Source of the DNA: Prochlorococcus sp. AG-402-L23
GTDB taxonomy: Bacteria > Cyanobacteriota > Cyanobacteriia > PCC-6307 > Cyanobiaceae
NCBI GenBank assembly: GCA_003216635.1
Contig: QCIO01000013.1
Span: 1-39,114, forward strand
DNA: 39,114 bases
Direction: 5' to 3'
Position 1 is the first letter of the stretch, and the number at the start of each line of letters is the position of its first letter. A program made the position numbers and the translations under genes. Under the pieces are notes generated by a model that ran no database searches, was not told the origin of the DNA, and worked only from the letters and a program-made list of their open reading frames with translations. Below, piece by piece: positions 30,677-39,114 of the stretch.

Positions 30677-30735
30677 TTCTTTGGCGGAATATAATTTAGG
30701 TTGATTCTAAAAATAAATTATAAAAAACGCATAAA

Positions 30736-30757
30736 AAAAGACTCAAATGAGTCTTTT
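30736..30757 (-). terminator. Terminator after the 45-residue membrane protein
   Basis: AAAAGACTC and GAGTCTTTT form a perfect 9-bp stem with loop AAAT. Read on the minus strand a T-rich tract follows (TTTTTTTAT), so it terminates the gene at 30782; it may also work on the plus strand. Confidence 0.75.
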
Positions 30758-30781
30758 AAAATCTATATTAAATATGATGAT

Positions 30782-30919
30782 TTATGCATCAGGGTCAAAA
30801 TTCTTTAGGTTTGGACCTGCCACAAGACCAACAAGACCAAAAAGGACTAAAGAACCAATTCCAAAGCCTGCTGCCCATGGATTGAAACCACCTAAAGCAA
30901 AAGAAGCTAATAAATTCAT
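30782..30919 (-). CDS. 45-residue single-helix membrane protein
   Basis: From ATG 30917-30919: MNLLASFALGGFNPWAAGFG, then IGSLVLFGLVGLVAGPNLKN and FDPDA. It has one glycine-rich hydrophobic segment. The longer frame to 30988 adds an unlikely extension. A terminator follows. Likely a conserved picocyanobacterial small thylakoid or plasma membrane protein; not named. Confidence 0.6.
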   Translation of the reverse strand: MNLLASFALGGFNPWAAGFGIGSLVLFGLVGLVAGPNLKNFDPDA

Positions 30920-31119
30920 GATTTTAAAACATAATATCTCCGAGTTAGCATACAGATTTTTATGTAAAATATACCTATATTGAGACATTTCTTCGTAATT
31001 ATTATAATCCTTTAACTATCCCTTTTAAAAAATCCACAAAATTTTTATTATTTGTTTTATTATCGAGGCATTACTATTTTGTTGGCGCACTCTAAAACCA
31101 TCAAAACTGTTTTTTTCTA

Positions 31120-31500
31120 ATGACTTCCAACTATACCTTTATTTATGATGGAGAATGCCCATTCTGCAATCATTTTGCTGAGCTCCTTGAGATCAAAAGC
31201 AAGTTAAATAATATTAAAATTCTTGATGGTCGTAGAAATTTAACTCTAATTAAATCACTCATAGATAAAGGTTATGACCTAGATAAAGGAGCTATTCTCC
31301 TGAAAGATGAAGAGATCTTTCATGGGGCAGATGCAATTAATACTATTTGCAAACAGATAAATAATCCCTCAAGTAGTTTACTTTTGTTACTTTCTAGAGT
31401 ATTTAAATCAAATAAACGAACAAATTTGATATTTCCTTTACTAGTCAGAGCAAGAAGATTCGCATTGATATCAAAAGGTATATCAATATCCTTAGTTTAA
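31120..31500 (+). CDS. DCC-family thiol-disulfide oxidoreductase-like protein (DUF393)
   Basis: The 126-residue product begins with the hallmark motif YDGECPFCNHFAELL (C13 and C16 form the CxxC pair after DG), and continues with ILDGRRN and GADAINTICKQ, typical of the DCC (DUF393) family. Members are thought to be thioredoxin-fold redox proteins. The partner is unknown. It has no signal peptide. Confidence 0.85.
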   Translation: MTSNYTFIYDGECPFCNHFAELLEIKSKLNNIKILDGRRNLTLIKSLIDKGYDLDKGAILLKDEEIFHGADAINTICKQINNPSSSLLLLLSRVFKSNKRTNLIFPLLVRARRFALISKGISISLV

Positions 31501-31607
31501 AAATAAAAACTTTCTAAATATTAAATAACATAATTATAAGCTTCTGTATCAATAAATGATAATTAATTATTTCTTAGCTAGAACTAAGTGGTAACAACAA
31601 GTATTAA

Positions 31608-31793
31608 ATGATAGAAAACTTCAATCCCTTTATTTCATTGGGTGGTGATAACCAAAAAGTTAATCATATGGCGGAAGCGGCACTTGAAATGAATTTAACT
31701 TGCAATGATTTAAAGAAGGATTTAAATTTAACTGATGGTGATGTAGTGGATATGTTGCAACTAGTCATGGATAGGTTTAAAAATAGTAATTAA
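31608..31793 (+). CDS. Small helical protein, unknown
   Basis: The 61-residue product (MIENFNPFISLGGDNQKVNH) is acidic and helical, with the ending VVDMLQLVMDRFKNSN. It is small, soluble and isolated by 107 bp from its upstream neighbour. Not recognised. Confidence 0.5.
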   Translation: MIENFNPFISLGGDNQKVNHMAEAALEMNLTCNDLKKDLNLTDGDVVDMLQLVMDRFKNSN

Positions 31794-31834
31794 GTAAATA
31801 TTTTAATTAATCACTATATATCAATTATTTTTTA

Positions 31835-32137
31835 ATGAAAACAGTACAAATTGAGTTTTCGAAATATGAATTAGTTAATTTTTTATGGCCTGAATTAATA
31901 GAAGACTACGGATTTGATAAAGCCAGAAAAATAGTTTCTCAAGCTATTGACTTACAAAAAATGAATGGGACTAAAAATAGCACCATGCCAATCATATTTT
32001 CAGGAACAGGAGGATTAGCTCTAATACCAATACAAATGCTAGAAAAAGAAAACTTTGAGATTAGTTATAAAGATAATCAAGTTTTAATATTTAATGTAAA
32101 AAGAAAGTCATTTCAAATCTTAAATGAAGCAAACTAA
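31835..32137 (+). CDS. Conserved hypothetical protein
   Basis: The 100-residue product begins MKTVQIEFSKYELVNFLWPE and contains STMPIIFSGTGGLALIPIQM followed by an ISYKDNQVLIFNVKRKSF end. Mixed alpha/beta, no motif identified. Confidence 0.55.
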   Translation: MKTVQIEFSKYELVNFLWPELIEDYGFDKARKIVSQAIDLQKMNGTKNSTMPIIFSGTGGLALIPIQMLEKENFEISYKDNQVLIFNVKRKSFQILNEAN

Positions 32138-32204
32138 TCTAAATTAGTAATTTCTCGATAAAGCCAAAATTACCTTATAGTCTAATAAAAACAATTAATA
32201 GATA

Positions 32205-32921
32205 ATGACTTTTGAAGCGACCTACCTTGGTTCAAATGGTTGGCTTATAAAATTTAAAAAAACTAGTTTAATTATTGATCCTTGGCTCAAAGGAGATTTA
32301 ATATTTCCTCCAGGTGAGTGGTTTTTTAAAGGTTCATTAAAAGATGAAATTTCAATAGATAAAAAAATAGATCTTATTTTGTTAACCCAAGGATTACCTG
32401 ACCACTGTCATGTTCCAACATTAGAAATGTTTAGAAAGGATATTCCTATAATTTGCCCTAAAAGTGCTGTTGAAACATTAAAAAATATTGGTTTTAGTTC
32501 AATTAAAGTGCTTAAGCCAACTTTAAAGACAAATCATTTTAATTTAAGTTTTGAAGCCACTGCTGGGGCTCCAGTACCACAAATAGAAAACGGATATATT
32601 GTTAAAGACGATCAAGATAATGGGTTTTATATAGAACCCCATGGATATCTTGATGAAAATTTAAACAAGCAAAGTCTTGATGCCGTGATTACTCCTACAA
32701 AAAATCTAGAATTACCCCTAGTAGGTTCTTTTGTAAAAGGTGCTGATGTAATCCCTAAATTGATTAACAAATTCAATCCAAAATATATACTTTCAAGCAC
32801 TATAGGCGGAGATGCAAAATATTCAGGTTTTTTAAATAATTTTATTTCAGTTCAGGATTATGAAGAGGAATTAAATTGTAATCTTATAAATCTAAAGAGT
32901 ATGCAATCTATTATGATTTAA
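32205..32921 (+). CDS. Metallo-beta-lactamase-fold protein with altered metal motif
   Basis: The 238-residue product has the fold features of the family: a first strand MTFEATYLGSNGWLI, LIIDPWLKGD, a loop LTQGLPDHCHVPTLEMF and the later FYIEPHG and LDAVITPT. The canonical H-x-H-x-D-H is replaced by Q-G-L-P-D-H (Q62, L64; D66 and H67 kept). So metal binding is probably incomplete. It resembles the UlaG/YcbK-like MBL group found in cyanobacteria. It may have lost hydrolase activity or use another arrangement. Confidence 0.72.
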   Translation: MTFEATYLGSNGWLIKFKKTSLIIDPWLKGDLIFPPGEWFFKGSLKDEISIDKKIDLILLTQGLPDHCHVPTLEMFRKDIPIICPKSAVETLKNIGFSSIKVLKPTLKTNHFNLSFEATAGAPVPQIENGYIVKDDQDNGFYIEPHGYLDENLNKQSLDAVITPTKNLELPLVGSFVKGADVIPKLINKFNPKYILSSTIGGDAKYSGFLNNFISVQDYEEELNCNLINLKSMQSIMI

Positions 32922-32992
32922 ATCGATCCAAAAAGATCTTTAATTAAGTCATTTAGCTTGAAAGTAAATCTACTTTAAAAGGAGCTCAAAAA

Positions 32993-33358
32993 ATTCATTC
33001 ATTTTTTATTACCTCAATACTTTTATTAGCTTTAAATAGTAGCTATGTATGTGAAAATTTAAAGCTTAATCTTGTAATGAGAAATAATATTAATGGTGAC
33101 TTTTCCATAGTAGAAAAGATATCTGAGTTAAAGCCAGGAGCATTTATAAATATTAATTGGAATAAAAAAAAGCTTATGCTTCCATATTCTCAAAGAAAAG
33201 ATTATATTTCCTTTACAGATAAAAAATGGGACTGGAGGTACCAATTTAATAAGGACGGATCGCCTGATATTAATAACCCTTCTTTATATGAATTACTTAC
33301 TTCAGGAAAAGTTAAAGCACATTACTGTAAATCAGAAGATAAAAGTTCTAACTTATAA
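32993..33358 (+). CDS. Secreted protein with apparent ATT start
   Basis: The frame from 33077 (ATG) extends upstream without stop to about 32966. Before the ATG lies HSFFITSILLLALNSSYVCE, a convincing signal peptide that needs a start at ATT 32993-32995. An AAAGGAG Shine-Dalgarno-like sequence ends eight bases before that ATT. There is no ATG, GTG or TTG in frame upstream. The mature protein would be about 100 residues with one late Cys (AHYCKSE). The rare ATT start (as in infC) is inferred; a read error would also explain it. Confidence 0.6.
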   Translation: MHSFFITSILLLALNSSYVCENLKLNLVMRNNINGDFSIVEKISELKPGAFININWNKKKLMLPYSQRKDYISFTDKKWDWRYQFNKDGSPDINNPSLYELLTSGKVKAHYCKSEDKSSNL

Positions 33359-33408
33359 TTTCAAAATAAATATTCTAGATATTTTAACTTCTGAACTTCT
33401 TTGTTAAG

Positions 33409-36015
33409 ATGAACAATCCAATAAACCAAAAAAGTATTTCAAGATATGTAAAACTTAAAGATTACAAAGTTTTTGATTATGAAATTCCAGAGATCTTTTT
33501 GGACTTCGTAATTAAGAAAAATGCTGTAAATGTTACGACCAAACTAAAGTTAGTAAAAAAAAATAAGAATACCAGAAATCTAATTCTTGATGGTACGGAT
33601 ATATTAATAAAAAAAATATTTATAGATGAGTCATTACTAGAAGAGGAATACTACAAACAGCAAAAAGATAACTTAAAAATTAAAAATATAAATAAAGATA
33701 ATTTTTTATTAAAAATAGACGGAATAATTAAACCAAAGGAAAATACATCCCTTTTAGGAATGTATGAGAGTAATGGAATTATAACTACGCAATGCGAGGC
33801 AGAGGGATTTAGAAGAATAAGTTTTCACTCTGATAGACCTGATATTATAAGCAAATACACTGTGAGAATTGAGGCCGACAAGAATGATTATCCCGTTTTA
33901 CTTTCAAATGGTAACATCGTAAAAGAAAATGATCTTACAAATAATCGACATGAAATAATTTGGGAAGACCCATATCCAAAACCCTCATATCTATTTGCAT
34001 TGGTAGCGGGTAAACTTAATTGTGTAAAAGATAATTTCATAACAAAATCGAATAAAAAAGTAAAAATAAATATTTATGTTGAGTATGGTGACGAAAAATA
34101 TGTCCAACATGCAATAAGTTCCTTACAGAAATCCATGAGATGGGACGAAGATAAATATAATCTTGAATACGATTTGTCATTGTTCAATATAGTTGCAATC
34201 AGGCACTTTAATATGGGAGCAATGGAAAATAAAAGTCTCAATATTTTCAACTCAAAACTAATCCTCGCTAATTCTGAAACAACAACTGATGAGGAATTAG
34301 AGAGAATAGAGGGTGTGATCGCCCATGAATACTTCCATAATTGGACAGGTAATAGAGTGACTTGTAGGGATTGGTTTCAATTATCTCTTAAAGAGGGTTT
34401 AACAGTATTCAGAGATCAACAGTTCACAGCAGACCTTCATAATCATGAAATCAAGAGACTTGAGGATGCAAAATTTCTTAGAAGAAATCAATTTAGAGAG
34501 GATTCTGGTCCAACATCGCATCCTGTAATGCCAGAAAGATACCAAGAAATAGACAATTTCTACACGACCACGATATACGAAAAAGGATCAGAAATAATTC
34601 GAATGCTTAACAAGCTTGTAAAAGATGAAAATTTCTATAAAGGATTTAGTAATTACATCTCAACATATGACGGGAAGGCAGCAACAATAGACCAATTTGT
34701 CGATAAAATTTTAGAGCATAATAAGGAAATTGATCCTGAAGAATTTAAAGTCTGGTACAAGCAAAATGGCACACCAAAAGTTAAATTCAAGAGAATCTGG
34801 GATCAAACAAACGAAAAACTCACAATTCAAGCCTCTCAAAGTAATCCAATAAAGAATAACCCATATAATGATTTACCTCTAATAATTCCTATAAATCTGG
34901 CTATATTTTTCGGAAACAATAAAACAATAGAAAAAACAGTTATTTTAAAAACAAAAAAACAAGAATTTATATTTAGGAATGTTAGATCTCACCTCCAAAT
35001 ACCTTTTTTAACTTATTTTCGCGAATTCTCTTCACCAGTTGAGTGGGAATCTGATACTACATTAGATGAAAAATTTTTAATCTTAAAATATGAAAAAGAT
35101 TTTTTTACACTATCTAATACTGTAAGAGAATTATTTAAAAAAATCATTTTATGCAGATTAGATGAAAAGCCAGATCACAAAGTTGAAAATAAATTAATAA
35201 GCACTTTAATATCATTTATAAAAAATAAAGATATAAATTTGTCTATTTTATCAGAATTACTAAGTATTCCGACATTTGCTGAAATTGAGTCAGAGATGGA
35301 AAATATAGACCCTTTAAAGATATATAAAACTATTGACGAATTAAATCATTTATTCGGTACCAAATTAAAAGAAGAATTATATTTTAAGCTCCAAGAAATA
35401 GAGAAAAATCTAGATAAAGTATGGCCAGAAGGTAAAAATGAAAGAAAACTAATCGAAACTATTTGGAAACTACTCTTGCACAGTAATGATGATGAAATTA
35501 AATGCAAAATAATTAATTATGTCGATAGTAATTCAATGACGCTAGCAAAAGCTGCATTGAATTCTTTTAGTAGGATTAATTGTCATGAAAGAAAAATTAT
35601 TTCAAATATATTCTTCAATAAATGGAAAAATAATAGTGTCGTTTTGGATAGCTGGTTTTCATTCAATGCATCTATAGAAATTGATGAAAAAACAAACAGC
35701 ATTGAAAAATTATTTGAAAATAAGTTTTTTGATTCAAAATCACCAAACACTTTAAGAGCTATATTAAATTCTTTCGTAACAAGAAATAGTGCTTTTCATG
35801 CAATCGATGGTTCTGGTTATAAATATATAGCAAAAAAGATAATTGACTTTGATAAATTAAATCCAATCGTAATTTCCCGTTTTGTAAAAGTATTTAGTAG
35901 ATACAATTATTATTCAGATCCTTACAAAAGTAATATGGTAGAAACAATAAAGCAGATAAAAAAAAATAAACTATCAACAAATACTAAAGAAGTATTAGAT
36001 GCAATAATAGAGTGA
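33409..36015 (+). CDS. pepN: Aminopeptidase N (M1 family)
   Basis: The 868-residue protein carries the exopeptidase motif GAMEN (270-274) and the zinc motif HEYFH-x18-E (H306, E307, H310, E329). The length matches bacterial PepN. It is a cytoplasmic zinc metallopeptidase that releases N-terminal residues from peptides in late protein breakdown. It starts with ATG 51 bp after the previous gene. Confidence 0.95.
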   Translation: MNNPINQKSISRYVKLKDYKVFDYEIPEIFLDFVIKKNAVNVTTKLKLVKKNKNTRNLILDGTDILIKKIFIDESLLEEEYYKQQKDNLKIKNINKDNFLLKIDGIIKPKENTSLLGMYESNGIITTQCEAEGFRRISFHSDRPDIISKYTVRIEADKNDYPVLLSNGNIVKENDLTNNRHEIIWEDPYPKPSYLFALVAGKLNCVKDNFITKSNKKVKINIYVEYGDEKYVQHAISSLQKSMRWDEDKYNLEYDLSLFNIVAIRHFNMGAMENKSLNIFNSKLILANSETTTDEELERIEGVIAHEYFHNWTGNRVTCRDWFQLSLKEGLTVFRDQQFTADLHNHEIKRLEDAKFLRRNQFREDSGPTSHPVMPERYQEIDNFYTTTIYEKGSEIIRMLNKLVKDENFYKGFSNYISTYDGKAATIDQFVDKILEHNKEIDPEEFKVWYKQNGTPKVKFKRIWDQTNEKLTIQASQSNPIKNNPYNDLPLIIPINLAIFFGNNKTIEKTVILKTKKQEFIFRNVRSHLQIPFLTYFREFSSPVEWESDTTLDEKFLILKYEKDFFTLSNTVRELFKKIILCRLDEKPDHKVENKLISTLISFIKNKDINLSILSELLSIPTFAEIESEMENIDPLKIYKTIDELNHLFGTKLKEELYFKLQEIEKNLDKVWPEGKNERKLIETIWKLLLHSNDDEIKCKIINYVDSNSMTLAKAALNSFSRINCHERKIISNIFFNKWKNNSVVLDSWFSFNASIEIDEKTNSIEKLFENKFFDSKSPNTLRAILNSFVTRNSAFHAIDGSGYKYIAKKIIDFDKLNPIVISRFVKVFSRYNYYSDPYKSNMVETIKQIKKNKLSTNTKEVLDAIIE

Positions 36016-36029
36016 TTAATTGATGATAT

Positions 36030-36251
36030 TTAACTAAATATAATAATAACAATTGTAAATATTAAAAATAAAATAAATACAAGATACTTATTAATAAAAA
36101 TATAATCAAATACATTTTTATTATTATCTTTATTCCACTTTTTATTTACGTATTCCTTAGTTATAAATTTATTAGGTCTACCACAAAATAAACATGTTGG
36201 GGAAGTTTTTAAAATTAAATTTTTACATTGGGGGCACTTTTTTTTTTCCAT
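36030..36251 (-). CDS. Zinc-ribbon membrane protein
   Basis: The 73-residue product has a zinc ribbon with C6-PQ-C9 and C20-LF-C23, followed by a charged linker and one C-terminal membrane helix (YLVFILFLIFTIVIIIF). Small tail-anchored zinc-ribbon proteins occur widely but have no assigned function here. It converges with pepN. Confidence 0.7.
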   Translation of the reverse strand: MEKKKCPQCKNLILKTSPTCLFCGRPNKFITKEYVNKKWNKDNNKNVFDYIFINKYLVFILFLIFTIVIIIFS

Positions 36252-36415
36252 AATTTATTTTACTGAATAAAATTGAAATCAGAAACAATAAATAACATAA
36301 GTAATTTAAATTTTATTTATTATATTTTGAATAATTAAATATCATTGCAAAAAAGAATTTGATACTAACTATTTAAAAAAATTCTATATAATGAAAAATT
36401 AGTATTTGGTTTGAA

Positions 36416-36577
36416 ATGTTTGCTATTGCACTTGGAATGTCCCCTGTCGAAAAAATCACTGTTGCAATATCTGCTTCAATTTTTATAATCGCCTTTACAT
36501 GGGTCTCGATTAAGGGAGATTTAAGAAAACTTGCTAATGAACTTATTGAAGATAATGAAAATAATCAGGATAATTAA
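36416..36577 (+). CDS. 53-residue single-helix membrane protein
   Basis: ATG at 36416 opens MFAIALGMSPVEKITVAISA, with a helix TVAISASIFIIAFTWVSI and a charged tail DLRKLANELIEDNENNQDN. The frame ends at TAA 36575-36577, 15 bp before the convergent minus-strand gene. Not recognised, but the amphipathic tail is regular. Confidence 0.55.
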   Translation: MFAIALGMSPVEKITVAISASIFIIAFTWVSIKGDLRKLANELIEDNENNQDN

Positions 36578-36591
36578 AAAAATCTTTTAAC

Positions 36592-36792
36592 CTACTTTGC
36601 ATGCAAACTAGGATAATCAATAATATGCCTAATTTCTTTTAGAGAAGAACCATAGATTTTTTCACCATTTAAGTGAACACCAATCCATTTTTCCTTTTGA
36701 TTAAAAAAATTACTTTTAGTAGTATCCCTCTCGAGATAATCTTTATTATCCCAATTTAAATTTATATCCCAACCTTTATAATTTTCTATCAT
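36592..36792 (-). CDS. Small soluble protein, unknown
   Basis: From ATG 36790-36792 the 66-residue product reads MIENYKGWDINLNWDNKDYL, ending GSSLKEIRHIIDYPSLHAK. The WxxxxHLNGEKIYGSSLKEIR part looks like a small beta domain seen in conserved cyanobacterial proteins. A longer frame to 36834 adds a hydrophobic 14-residue extension that I consider less likely. Confidence 0.55.
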   Translation of the reverse strand: MIENYKGWDINLNWDNKDYLERDTTKSNFFNQKEKWIGVHLNGEKIYGSSLKEIRHIIDYPSLHAK

Positions 36793-36885
36793 TATGAAAT
36801 AAAGAACATACTCAAATAATACCCAGAGAAACATTGAACAAAAACAAAGGAAATAAGTATTTTTTTCGTTATTTTTATTTAATAT

Positions 36886-38061
36886 TTATGTAGTACTAAC
36901 TTTTATTTTACGAGCAGCTTCATCTGCATTTTTTCTAGCCAAATTAATGTCAGAATTTGATGAGAGAACAACGCCCATTCTTCTGCCTTTTCTGGAAACT
37001 GGTTTGCCAAATATGAGCACTTTAGTCTTTTCAAATTCTAATGCTTCATTAAGACCCTCATAAATAGGATTTAGATACTCTTGGTTAGACAGTATAACTC
37101 TGGTTGCAGAGGGTTCTATTAGATTTACATGCGGTATTGGTAAATTTAAAAAAGCCCTTAAATGTAATTCAAATTCATTAATATTTTGACTAACTAATGT
37201 AACCATACCAGTGTCGTGTGGTCTTGGAGATAATTCTGAAAATATAACCTCACTTCCTTTTATAAAAAACTCTACTCCGTATAATCCAGCTCCATTAAGG
37301 TTATTTAATATTCTGCTTGTCATTTTCTTAGCTTCAATAATTAAGGACTCCTTAATCTCTAAAGGTTGCCAACTACATTGATAGTCTCCATTAGATTGAA
37401 GATGTCCAATAGGTAAACAAAAAATATTTTCACCATTTTCTGTTCTTACAGTTAGAAGAGTAAACTCAAAATCAAAATTAATAAATTCTTCAATAATTAC
37501 ACCTTTAACCTTTCCTCTTGAATTTGCTTGTGCCTGTTTCCAAGCATTTTGTAAATCATTTTTTGTTTCAACCAAACTCTGCCCTTTTCCAGAAGAGCTC
37601 ATTAAAGGCTTAAGTAAAAGTGGGAATCCAATTTCATCTGCTTTTTTTTCTAAATCATCAAATTCAAAAATATAATCAAACTTTGCAGTTTTAATTTTTA
37701 AATTTTTAGAAGCTAAGTCTCTAATTTTATCTCTATTCATTGTAATTTCTACAGTTCTGGCGTTGGGAACAATATTGAATCCTTCATCCTCGAGTTCTTT
37801 AAGGGCTTCAATTGAAAGTGCCTCTATTTCTGGGACAACATAGTCAGGCTTAAATTCTTTTATAACATTTTTTAAAATATCTTTATCTCCCATATCAATT
37901 ACTCTTGAATAATCAGCAACTTGCATTGCAGGTGCTTTTTCATATCGATCAATTGCAATAACTTCTAATCCTAATCTTTTGGATTCTATTACTAATTCTT
38001 TTCCAAGCTCGCCACTACCAAGCAATAAAATTCTCTTATTAGAAAAAATTGATTCTTTCAT
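36886..38061 (-). CDS. purT: Formate-dependent phosphoribosylglycinamide formyltransferase 2
   Basis: The 391-residue product is an ATP-grasp enzyme. It starts with KRILLLGSGELGKELVIESK, has EIEALSIEALKELE and MNRDKIRDLASKNL, the ATP-grasp loop MSSSGKGQSLV, and an EFINFDFEFTLL and ELSPRPHDTGMVTL active-site region. All are hallmarks of PurT, which uses formate and ATP to formylate glycinamide ribonucleotide in purine synthesis. Length is typical. Confidence 0.95.
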   Translation of the reverse strand: MKESIFSNKRILLLGSGELGKELVIESKRLGLEVIAIDRYEKAPAMQVADYSRVIDMGDKDILKNVIKEFKPDYVVPEIEALSIEALKELEDEGFNIVPNARTVEITMNRDKIRDLASKNLKIKTAKFDYIFEFDDLEKKADEIGFPLLLKPLMSSSGKGQSLVETKNDLQNAWKQAQANSRGKVKGVIIEEFINFDFEFTLLTVRTENGENIFCLPIGHLQSNGDYQCSWQPLEIKESLIIEAKKMTSRILNNLNGAGLYGVEFFIKGSEVIFSELSPRPHDTGMVTLVSQNINEFELHLRAFLNLPIPHVNLIEPSATRVILSNQEYLNPIYEGLNEALEFEKTKVLIFGKPVSRKGRRMGVVLSSNSDINLARKNADEAARKIKVSTT

Positions 38062-38072
38062 ATATATAAAAC

Positions 38073-38315
38073 TTATTCGTCATCACCAGAAGGTTGTGAA
38101 GATGTATCATCTGTAATTTTTTTATCTTTAAAATAACTAAATAAAAAATTTCTACCAAACCAATTTTGACTTCGCATGCTATTAGTTATTGATCTTGAAA
38201 TTGCTCCTAAAAAAAAGATTCCAATCATTGCCCAAATAATTCTTTCTAAAGCAATTGCAGGTGAAAAACTTTGACCGGAATTAATAATTTCAGTAAGTGG
38301 GTCTAAAGGGTCCAA
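38073..38315 (-). CDS. Small membrane protein upstream of purT
   Basis: The 80-residue product has one membrane helix (LERIIWAMIGIFFLGAIS) preceded by an acidic N-terminus and followed by a charged tail ending SSQPSGDDE. It is 11 bp upstream of purT on the same strand, likely one transcript. Not recognised. Confidence 0.6.
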   Translation of the reverse strand: MDPLDPLTEIINSGQSFSPAIALERIIWAMIGIFFLGAISRSITNSMRSQNWFGRNFLFSYFKDKKITDDTSSQPSGDDE

Positions 38316-38460
38316 ATTTAAACTGATTAATAATATTAATTATAAAGGGTTAAATAAATGAAAAATTAAAACTTATAAAAGAAATTACCAACACCACCAT
38401 ATAAATTAAACACAATAAAGTCTATAGAATGCTATCTTCAAAGGGTGATTTTTTTTAGAA

Positions 38461-38940
38461 ATGCAAGTTGACGTACAAAATACTACTGTTCTTTCCGCAG
38501 ACAGATCATCCATAAAACTTGGTGAATATTCAGGGGAAGTAATTTTAGTTGTTAATGTAGCTAGTTATTGCGGAAATACTGTTCAGTATGAGGATCTTCA
38601 AAAGCTACATGATTTATATTCAAGCAAAGGCCTAAGAATACTTGCATTCCCTTGTAATGATTTCGGAAAACAAGAACCCGACTCTCTTTCAGAAATAAAA
38701 GATTTTTGCACAACAAAATATGGCGTTAAGTTTGAAATCTATGAAAAAGTTCATGCCAAAGGCAAGACCACAGAACCATACACAACCCTTAACAAAGTTG
38801 AACCTGAAGGAGATGTTGAATGGAATTTCGAGAAGTTTCTGATAGGGAAAGATAGTAAAGTAATTGCAAGATTCAAGCCAGGTGTTAAACCGTTTGACGA
38901 AAACTTAATAGCAGCTATCGAAGTAGCTTTAGATTCATAA
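38461..38940 (+). CDS. Glutathione peroxidase
   Basis: The 159-residue product has the peroxidatic Cys in NVASYCGNTVQYEDL (C37), the LAFPCNDFGKQEPDS segment and EWNFEKFLI with Trp and Asn of the active site. The usual Gln of FPCNQF is Asp here. It is the Cys (not Sec) type. It reduces peroxides, more likely with thioredoxin than glutathione in cyanobacteria. Divergent from the purT operon. Confidence 0.92.
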   Translation: MQVDVQNTTVLSADRSSIKLGEYSGEVILVVNVASYCGNTVQYEDLQKLHDLYSSKGLRILAFPCNDFGKQEPDSLSEIKDFCTTKYGVKFEIYEKVHAKGKTTEPYTTLNKVEPEGDVEWNFEKFLIGKDSKVIARFKPGVKPFDENLIAAIEVALDS

Positions 38941-39077
38941 CAACCTTTTAATAATTCAAATTAAAATACTAAAAATAAAGACCCTTTATATTTAATTAAA
39001 AAAATAACCAAATTATTCTAAAAAATATCCTTTTTTAGTATTCAAGCCTGTCTAGTAATATTTAATTTAAAATCTTA

Positions 39078-39114
39078 TTAATTATCAGAATCAACTTCTA
39101 CGTCTATTATTTCA
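39078..39114 (-). CDS. C-terminal end of a gene entering from the right
   Basis: A minus-strand frame reads EIIDVEVDSDN and ends with TAA at 39078-39080; it is open to the window edge. The acidic ending looks like the tail of a larger soluble protein, but too little is visible to name it. Confidence 0.4.
   Translation of the reverse strand, partial: EIIDVEVDSDN

Noticed and set aside
1-39114. CRISPR array or insertion sequence
   Set aside because: No regularly spaced short repeats with unique spacers, no cas-like protein and no transposase with terminal inverted repeats were seen. The tandem repeats at 2540-2760 are coding.

Overview
The window is AT-rich, tightly packed and full of short conserved genes, many with TTG starts. 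The products and the very low GC point to a marine picocyanobacterium, most likely a high-light-adapted Prochlorococcus. Recognisable housekeeping genes are rpsU, pepN, purT, a glutathione peroxidase, a TauE/SafE permease and an ABC-2 exporter. No rRNA and no complete tRNA gene was found.

Positions 1 to about 14,400 look like an accessory island. It opens with the 5' part of a very large minus-strand surface protein (cadherin-like modules, near-identical duplications, Trp-rich 22-residue repeats). Then come a 2OG-Fe(II) oxygenase, two tRNA-derived fragments and small unknown genes. A minus-strand cluster (10428 to 6005) encodes a single-subunit T7-type RNA polymerase with all the catalytic residues I could place, an acidic unknown protein upstream, an unknown 279-residue protein and a 58-residue protein downstream. 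On the plus strand are a tandem pair of paralogous 42- and 45-residue microproteins and a MarR-like regulator. A four-gene minus-strand operon (13757 to 12141) encodes one membrane protein and three small secreted four-cysteine proteins. The island ends at repeated TTATGTCAAC motifs, a decayed 3' fragment of tRNA-Met and a strong terminator. No capsid, terminase, integrase or lysis gene is visible.

The most striking signal is a 17-bp element, extended by conserved ATA and GGG, that occurs twice on the minus strand: at 3695-3720, before the surface-protein locus, and at 13776-13801, before the secreted-protein operon. In both places the GGG lies 21-22 nt before an ATG. Because the island encodes a phage-type RNA polymerase, these may be its cognate promoters. 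The island would then be a self-contained regulatory unit driving surface and secreted products. That is a hypothesis; the repeat and its spacing are direct observations.

Positions 14,400 to the end look like core genome with flexible small genes: a DUF2862 protein, an ABC-2 exporter operon, TauE/SafE, HNH endonuclease, a phosphoribosyltransferase with a translationally coupled nucleoside deoxyribosyltransferase-like gene, rpsU, a helix-hairpin-helix protein, a uridine-kinase-like protein, an FAD oxidoreductase with a MetF-like neighbour, an S51 peptidase, a GNAT acetyltransferase, a DCC-family protein, a metallo-beta-lactamase-like protein with an altered metal motif, pepN, purT and glutathione peroxidase. 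Small one-helix membrane proteins are scattered between them. Two genes have unusual 5' ends: a lipoprotein-like gene broken at a homopolymer (26984-27216) and a secreted protein that seems to start with ATT (32993).
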